Source: an uncultured Eubacteriales bacterium (lineage in GTDB: Bacteria; Bacillota; Clostridia; UBA1381; UMGS1253). Taken from it: DNA of 64,000 nt. The DNA is taken from contig CABUKE010000003.1 in NCBI GenBank assembly GCA_902492065.1, positions 1-64,000 on the forward strand, written 5' to 3'. The position numbers and the translations under genes were made by a program. Below the pieces are notes generated by a model. That model made no database searches, was not told the DNA's origin, and worked only from the letters and a program-made list of their open reading frames with translations. Positions 60,584-64,000 of the stretch are shown in pieces (the first letter of the stretch is position 1; each line of letters starts with the position of its first letter).

Positions 60584-60760
60584 ATGCAGAAAAAATATAA
60601 AGGATTGACCGAGCTGATTAATGCAGAGGAAGCGGCAAATAAATACTACCAGTCACTTCCGAATTATGTCAAGGAGCAGATTGATACGCGTGCAGACAGC
60701 GTAAACTCCTTTGCAAGCCTAAAGGACTACGCCGAGAATCTGACACGCGGGGACAATTAA
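60584..60760 (+). CDS. Small conserved-looking protein, 58 residues
   Basis: ATG 60584 follows GAGGTGAT at good spacing and the frame ends before a terminator at 60773. Sequence features are a short basic start (MQKKYKGLTELI), YYQSLPNYVKEQIDTRADSVNSF and a final YAENLTRGDN. I recall similar short clostridial proteins with a YFxSLPDYVQEQI-like core, without a function. It is soluble and helical-looking, not a toxin with a membrane helix. Confidence 0.7.
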   Translation: MQKKYKGLTELINAEEAANKYYQSLPNYVKEQIDTRADSVNSFASLKDYAENLTRGDN

Positions 60761-60772
60761 ACACGCGACTCC

Positions 60773-60815
60773 AAAGCTGTACGCAGATTTGCGTACAGCT
60801 TTTCTTTACTCTTTT
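60773..60815 (+). terminator. Intrinsic terminator after the small protein gene
   Basis: AAAGCTGTACGC / GCGTACAGCTTT with a 6-nt loop and a T-rich tail (TCTTTACTCTTTT). Confidence 0.88.
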
Positions 60816-60876
60816 GTGGATTTTTCCGTACGCTTGTGATATACTGATACAAACATAAACTTGGGAGGGACTATCC

Positions 60877-61839
60877 ATGATTTTTAAAACCATACACGAT
60901 ATCAAGGTTTCATCCATTGTGCTCGGCACGGACACGTTCGGCACAGATACAAGCGAGGCAGAGTCGTTTGCTCTGCTCGACAACTTTTTAGAGCTTGGCG
61001 GCACAACGGTTGACACGGCGCGCGTCTATGGCTGCCACTACGGCGGCGGCGACGGCATCAGTGAGCTTACGGTCGGCAAGTGGCTCGCCTCACGCAAATG
61101 CCGCGACCGCGTTGTTATTTCGACCAAATGCGCGCATCCGCCGCTCGACTCCATGACGACCGGACGGCTTTCCCGCGAAGAAATCGAGAGCGATATCGAC
61201 GCGAGCCTGCGCGCACTCGGAGTCGACTATATCGACATTTTATGGCTCCACCGTGACGACACAAGCCGGAGCGTGGAAGAAATCGTTGATACGCTGAACC
61301 TCATGGTACAGAAAGGGAAAATCCGCTGTTTCGGGGGCTCAAACTGGAAGGCGGAGCGCTTCGCCCCGGCAAACGCCTACGCACAGCGCATGGACAAGGA
61401 TGGCTTTGCTGCAAGCCAGCTCAAGTGGTCCGCCGCGAAGAGTGCGCCCGGCTTTTGCGACGACCCCACGCTTGTTGAGATGGACAAAACCGAATATGAA
61501 TACTATGCAAAGGCAAAAATGCCGGTGTTTGCTTTCGCGTCCCAGGCAAAGGGCTTTTTCCAAAAGTATGCACGCGGCGGCGAGGACGCGCTCTCGCCAA
61601 AGGCGAAAAAACGCTATCTCTGCCCAGAAAACCTTGCCATGTATGAAAAGCTGAATGCGCTGAGCCGCGAATATGGCATTTCGCTCAGCGCAGCAGTCGT
61701 ATCCGTTCTGACGTCGAACACGGACTTCGACACGGCAGCAATCGTCGGGTGCAAGACGCTCGAGCAGCTCCGCGATACGATGACGGGCTCGGATGTTGTG
61801 CTCCCTTATGATGAAATTAAGCAGTTGCTGAATGTGTAA
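60877..61839 (+). CDS. Aldo/keto reductase family protein
   Basis: 320-residue NADPH-dependent oxidoreductase of the TIM-barrel type. Residues of the catalytic tetrad are readable: DTARVYG (Asp and Tyr near 46-51), VVISTKCAHP (Lys near 84) and ILWLHRDD (His near 117). C-terminal cofactor-type segments SQAKGFF and AIVGCKTLEQL are present. Length fits the family. ATG 60877 follows GGGAGGG. No neighbour indicates its substrate. Confidence 0.9.
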   Translation: MIFKTIHDIKVSSIVLGTDTFGTDTSEAESFALLDNFLELGGTTVDTARVYGCHYGGGDGISELTVGKWLASRKCRDRVVISTKCAHPPLDSMTTGRLSREEIESDIDASLRALGVDYIDILWLHRDDTSRSVEEIVDTLNLMVQKGKIRCFGGSNWKAERFAPANAYAQRMDKDGFAASQLKWSAAKSAPGFCDDPTLVEMDKTEYEYYAKAKMPVFAFASQAKGFFQKYARGGEDALSPKAKKRYLCPENLAMYEKLNALSREYGISLSAAVVSVLTSNTDFDTAAIVGCKTLEQLRDTMTGSDVVLPYDEIKQLLNV

Positions 61840-61850
61840 GTCAATAATAT

Positions 61851-61878
61851 GGCCTGCGGCAGTAGATAGCCGCAGGCC
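61851..61878 (+). terminator. Terminator-like hairpin between convergent genes
   Basis: 10-bp stem GGCCTGCGGC / GCCGCAGGCC, 8-nt loop, followed by CGTTTTA, between the reductase stop (61839) and the Nudix gene end (61883). Confidence 0.75.
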
Positions 61879-61882
61879 CGTT

Positions 61883-62359
61883 TTATTCCCGCTCTATTCT
61901 AAGTTCAAAATGCTCCGGCAAATGATAGATTTCCCGCTTAATAAAGATTGGATACAGATATTCGTCTTTCAGCCGGTCAAATGCAATCCATTCAAACAAA
62001 TGCTGGTGGCGCTTTTCCACACCTTGAAACGAATTTCCCCGTTTTAGCAGGTCTGTCTTTGTAATATCCATCAAAAAGTACAGGCACAGCTCATGATAGT
62101 TTTCGCCGCTGACATCCTCTGTAAAAAAGCTTTGATTGAGCCACAGAGGACGGGCGATTTCCGCGCTGACGCCAAGCTCCTCCCGTACTTCGCGCACCAC
62201 CGCCTCCTGCGCTGTTTCATGAAGGCTCACCCTTCCGCCCGGCAGATAATAATACGGGGAACGTTCATCCCGCATTGCCAGTATCTTTTCATTGTGCAGC
62301 ATAACCGCACAAACGCGGTAATTGAAGCGCCCCTGTTCCGTTTTGAATGTGATGTCCAA
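61883..62359 (-). CDS. Nudix hydrolase
   Basis: 158 residues. The Nudix box is complete: GGRVSLHETAQEAVVREVREELG (23 residues, ~41-63; G, E and REVREE metal-binding positions present). The strand before it (YRVCAVMLHNEKILAMRDERS) is typical. Acts on nucleoside diphosphate-linked compounds; specificity unknown. The start is uncertain: the best in-frame option is a TTG at 62359 with only a weak site upstream. Confidence 0.88.
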   Translation of the reverse strand: MDITFKTEQGRFNYRVCAVMLHNEKILAMRDERSPYYYLPGGRVSLHETAQEAVVREVREELGVSAEIARPLWLNQSFFTEDVSGENYHELCLYFLMDITKTDLLKRGNSFQGVEKRHQHLFEWIAFDRLKDEYLYPIFIKREIYHLPEHFELRIERE

Positions 62360-62388
62360 AATGCCACATTCTTTCCGCCTGCCGCCCT

Positions 62389-63354
62389 TTACGCCCTGCC
62401 TGCATAGGCGAGCTCCATCATCTCCGTCAGTTCCAATCCTTCCTTTAATCCAAAAGCAATCTCTCCGCCATGCAGAATTGCATCAACCCATTGGTCCACC
62501 GGGTGCGGCAACGGAGCTGGAAGCTCTGCCGTAACCCACTTGCCGCCGGTCTTTTCGCTGTTATAGCGCACCGTTTCCCCCGCGTCGGTCACGAGCAGGC
62601 TGCCCGCAGTCCCGTTGATTTCCATTTTAAACACATCGCCCGTATAGACGAAGCCGGTTTCCGCCACACCGATTGCGCCGCCGTCAAATTGCAGCGCCGT
62701 GACTGCATTATCCTCCACTTCCCGCCCGGTCACATTCGTAAAAATGCTGACCGCTTTCTGCGGTGCGCCGAGCAGCCAACGCAGGATATACATGCTATGC
62801 GTTCCCAAATCAATCATCGCACCGCCGCCGCACTCCTGCGCATTATAAAACCGTTCCGGCAGCCACTGTGCAACCGCGCCGTTATGCGCATTGTGGACGC
62901 GCGCGTAGACAATCCTGCCCAGCTCTCCGCTGTCCGCAATCTGCTTTGCTGCCAGAACACCCGGCTTACACCGCCACGGAAAACAGATTGAAAATTTTAC
63001 GCCATTCTTCTGTACACTGTCCATGATTTCATGGCATCCTGCACTCGTCAGCGCCATAACTTTTTCTGTAAAAATGTGTTTTTTTGCTTTTGCCGCCTTC
63101 TTCATCAGCTCCGGGTGCTGGCAGGTCGCAGACGTGACGATCACGCCGTCGAGCGTATCCTCTGCCAGCAGAGCGTCGTAGTCGGCACAATACCGGCACG
63201 AAAATTCCTGTGCAAATGCTTCGCCGCGCGCCCGGTCGTCGTCCCAAACCCACGCAAGCGTGCAGTCGCTCCGTGCCTGAATCACCTTTGCATAGTCCGG
63301 TGCATGGACGTGCCACGCCCCAATGACCGCTATCTGCAATTTTCCATCCTTCAT
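62389..63354 (-). CDS. Gfo/Idh/MocA family oxidoreductase
   Basis: 321 residues. The N-terminal NAD(P)-binding fold (IAVIGAWHVHAPDYAKVI) is followed by the conserved lysine block HIFTEKVMA and a C-terminal beta domain with GGGAMIDLGTHSMYILRWLLG (His-containing catalytic helix). The family oxidises sugars, inositols or sugar acids. ATG 63354 has GGAGG upstream. It lies 29 nt upstream of the Nudix gene, same strand. Confidence 0.9.
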   Translation of the reverse strand: MKDGKLQIAVIGAWHVHAPDYAKVIQARSDCTLAWVWDDDRARGEAFAQEFSCRYCADYDALLAEDTLDGVIVTSATCQHPELMKKAAKAKKHIFTEKVMALTSAGCHEIMDSVQKNGVKFSICFPWRCKPGVLAAKQIADSGELGRIVYARVHNAHNGAVAQWLPERFYNAQECGGGAMIDLGTHSMYILRWLLGAPQKAVSIFTNVTGREVEDNAVTALQFDGGAIGVAETGFVYTGDVFKMEINGTAGSLLVTDAGETVRYNSEKTGGKWVTAELPAPLPHPVDQWVDAILHGGEIAFGLKEGLELTEMMELAYAGRA

Positions 63355-63410
63355 ACCCCATTCCTCCTTTTACTAACAGTATATCGGTTCCACTCCAATT
63401 TTGCAAGCGT

Positions 63411-63947
63411 TTATTCGTCGATATGCCGTTCAATCTGTCGAGTCGCCCACCACAAGTAACCGGCAATCAAACCGAGCAATACGATGTTGAATCCTAACGA
63501 TATACAATCCCCTGTTTCTCCCCACCATGCCGCGACTCCAATTCCGACTGCCGCAGCGGTTATCGCGAGCAAAAGGAAACAAAAGCAAATCTGGAGTACG
63601 GTTTTTACCCGTTTATTGCGCTGTATCCTGCTTTCCCGGTCGGAGAACGCCTCCGGCCGTGTGCCGCTGTACTCTTTGCGCCAGATATAGCAGCTCGACA
63701 TATGGCCAATACATTCCCACCCAAACTGCGTATACGTGTCAAAGTAGTCCTTTGTCGGAAACGCATTGAGGTCAAATACATAGCAGTATTGTTTTGGTTC
63801 CGTTTTGGTAAATACCATATAAGCGGAGCTTGTCTGCCCTACCTTATCAATGTTCCAGCCCTCGGCTGCAAGCGATTCCAGCCACAGCTCATAATCTGCC
63901 GGGGCAACGTGGCGCAGCGCAGAAAACCAAACCGTCTTTTTCTCCAT
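63411..63947 (-). CDS. DUF2812 domain membrane protein
   Basis: 178 residues: a soluble N-terminal domain (WLESLAAEGWNIDKVG, YMVFTKTEPKQYCYVFDLN) and two C-terminal hydrophobic helices (~116-138 and ~152-168). The family is usually paired with a PadR regulator; here the ATG immediately follows the stop of an upstream gene with no gap, fitting that pairing. Role unknown. Confidence 0.85.
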   Translation of the reverse strand: MEKKTVWFSALRHVAPADYELWLESLAAEGWNIDKVGQTSSAYMVFTKTEPKQYCYVFDLNAFPTKDYFDTYTQFGWECIGHMSSCYIWRKEYSGTRPEAFSDRESRIQRNKRVKTVLQICFCFLLLAITAAAVGIGVAAWWGETGDCISLGFNIVLLGLIAGYLWWATRQIERHIDE

Positions 63948-64000
63948 CTAAATCAACTCCTTTGCTATTTGATACAGCTTACAGATCCGTTCCGCCTCTT
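63948..64000 (-). CDS. 3' end of an upstream gene, possibly a PadR-type regulator (5' part outside window)
   Basis: The last codons read EAERICKLYQIAKELI then TAG at 63950-63948, directly before the DUF2812 ATG. Only 16 residues are visible, so the family is a guess from the usual DUF2812 neighbourhood. The AAGGAG in the last codons serves as ribosome site for DUF2812. Confidence 0.5.
   Translation of the reverse strand, partial: EAERICKLYQIAKELI

Noticed and set aside
1..64000. tRNA or rRNA genes, CRISPR arrays, insertion sequences or phage attachment sites
   Set aside because: No T-loop-type tRNA signatures, regular repeat arrays, transposase or integrase sequences were seen on either strand.

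Overview
The window looks like chromosomal DNA of an anaerobic, endospore-forming Firmicute of class Clostridia. Three things point there: a complete spoIIIAA-AH operon, a spoVAD-spoVAE pair, and a rubrerythrin-superoxide reductase pair. Start contexts are typically Firmicute (strong AGGAGG-type ribosome sites, several TTG/GTG starts, sigma-A promoters with 17-nt spacers). I cannot resolve the genus. No phage, transposon, CRISPR array, rRNA or tRNA is visible; nearly all of the window is coding.

Layout. 1-2605 (minus): the exported part of a polysaccharide deacetylase-like protein, cut by the window edge. 2833-4675 (minus): purine nucleoside salvage (adenosine deaminase, nucleoside phosphorylase). 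4826-10333 (minus): spoIIIAA-AH followed by a YqhY-type Asp23 gene, with a recognisable sigma-E promoter in front. 10493-24644: a carbohydrate region. It has two very large secreted heparinase II/III-like lyases (both minus), a lone GyrI-like effector domain, an AraC regulator, and a plus-strand ROK - SIS - GH2 beta-mannosidase-like operon. 25023-27495 (plus): ECF S component, P1 peptidase and a frameshifted DUF1835 gene, behind a leader with a terminator-like hairpin. 27545-30839: a membrane-tethered phosphate-binding-like protein, then a YtrA-type GntR/ABC exporter operon with a clear operator. 30973-36593: an ABC-F ATPase, an anchored hypothetical protein, a GNAT enzyme and a three-gene ABC-2 exporter. 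36885-41386: oxidative-stress genes, spoVAD-spoVAE, an Mrp/DUF134 iron-sulphur pair and an Imm5-like protein. 41431-57658 (minus): a long co-directional series. It holds an ADP-ribosylglycohydrolase-family enzyme with its AraC regulator, a Na/Pi cotransporter, a LUD protein, a VOC protein, a TIGR03936/TIGR03960 radical SAM pair and a HIT protein. It continues with an oligogalacturonate-lyase-like propeller, a COG2509 flavoprotein, a cytoplasmic heparinase-like lyase, an AEC transporter, a PHP phosphoesterase and a zinc-peptidase-like protein. 57895-64000: a TtcA-family protein, a hydroxyacid dehydrogenase, a xylose isomerase-like protein, a conserved-looking small protein, an aldo/keto reductase, a Nudix hydrolase, a Gfo/Idh/MocA oxidoreductase and a DUF2812 protein.

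The unifying theme, apart from sporulation, is breakdown of acidic (uronate-containing) and possibly acetylated polysaccharide. Exported proteins carry deacetylase or lyase domains with binding modules. A cytoplasmic paralogue of one secreted lyase (52858-55137) and a PL22-like propeller (50069-51235) could finish imported oligosaccharides. ROK, SIS, GH2, Gfo/Idh/MocA, 2-hydroxyacid dehydrogenase and isomerase-like genes could process the sugars. This is inference from domain content and neighbourhood; the substrate is not readable from the sequence. The most novel-looking items are the domain-shuffled lyases and their intracellular paralogue, the ECF/P1-peptidase/DUF1835 operon with its leader hairpin, the regulated ADP-ribosylglycohydrolase-like gene, and several palindromic control sites.
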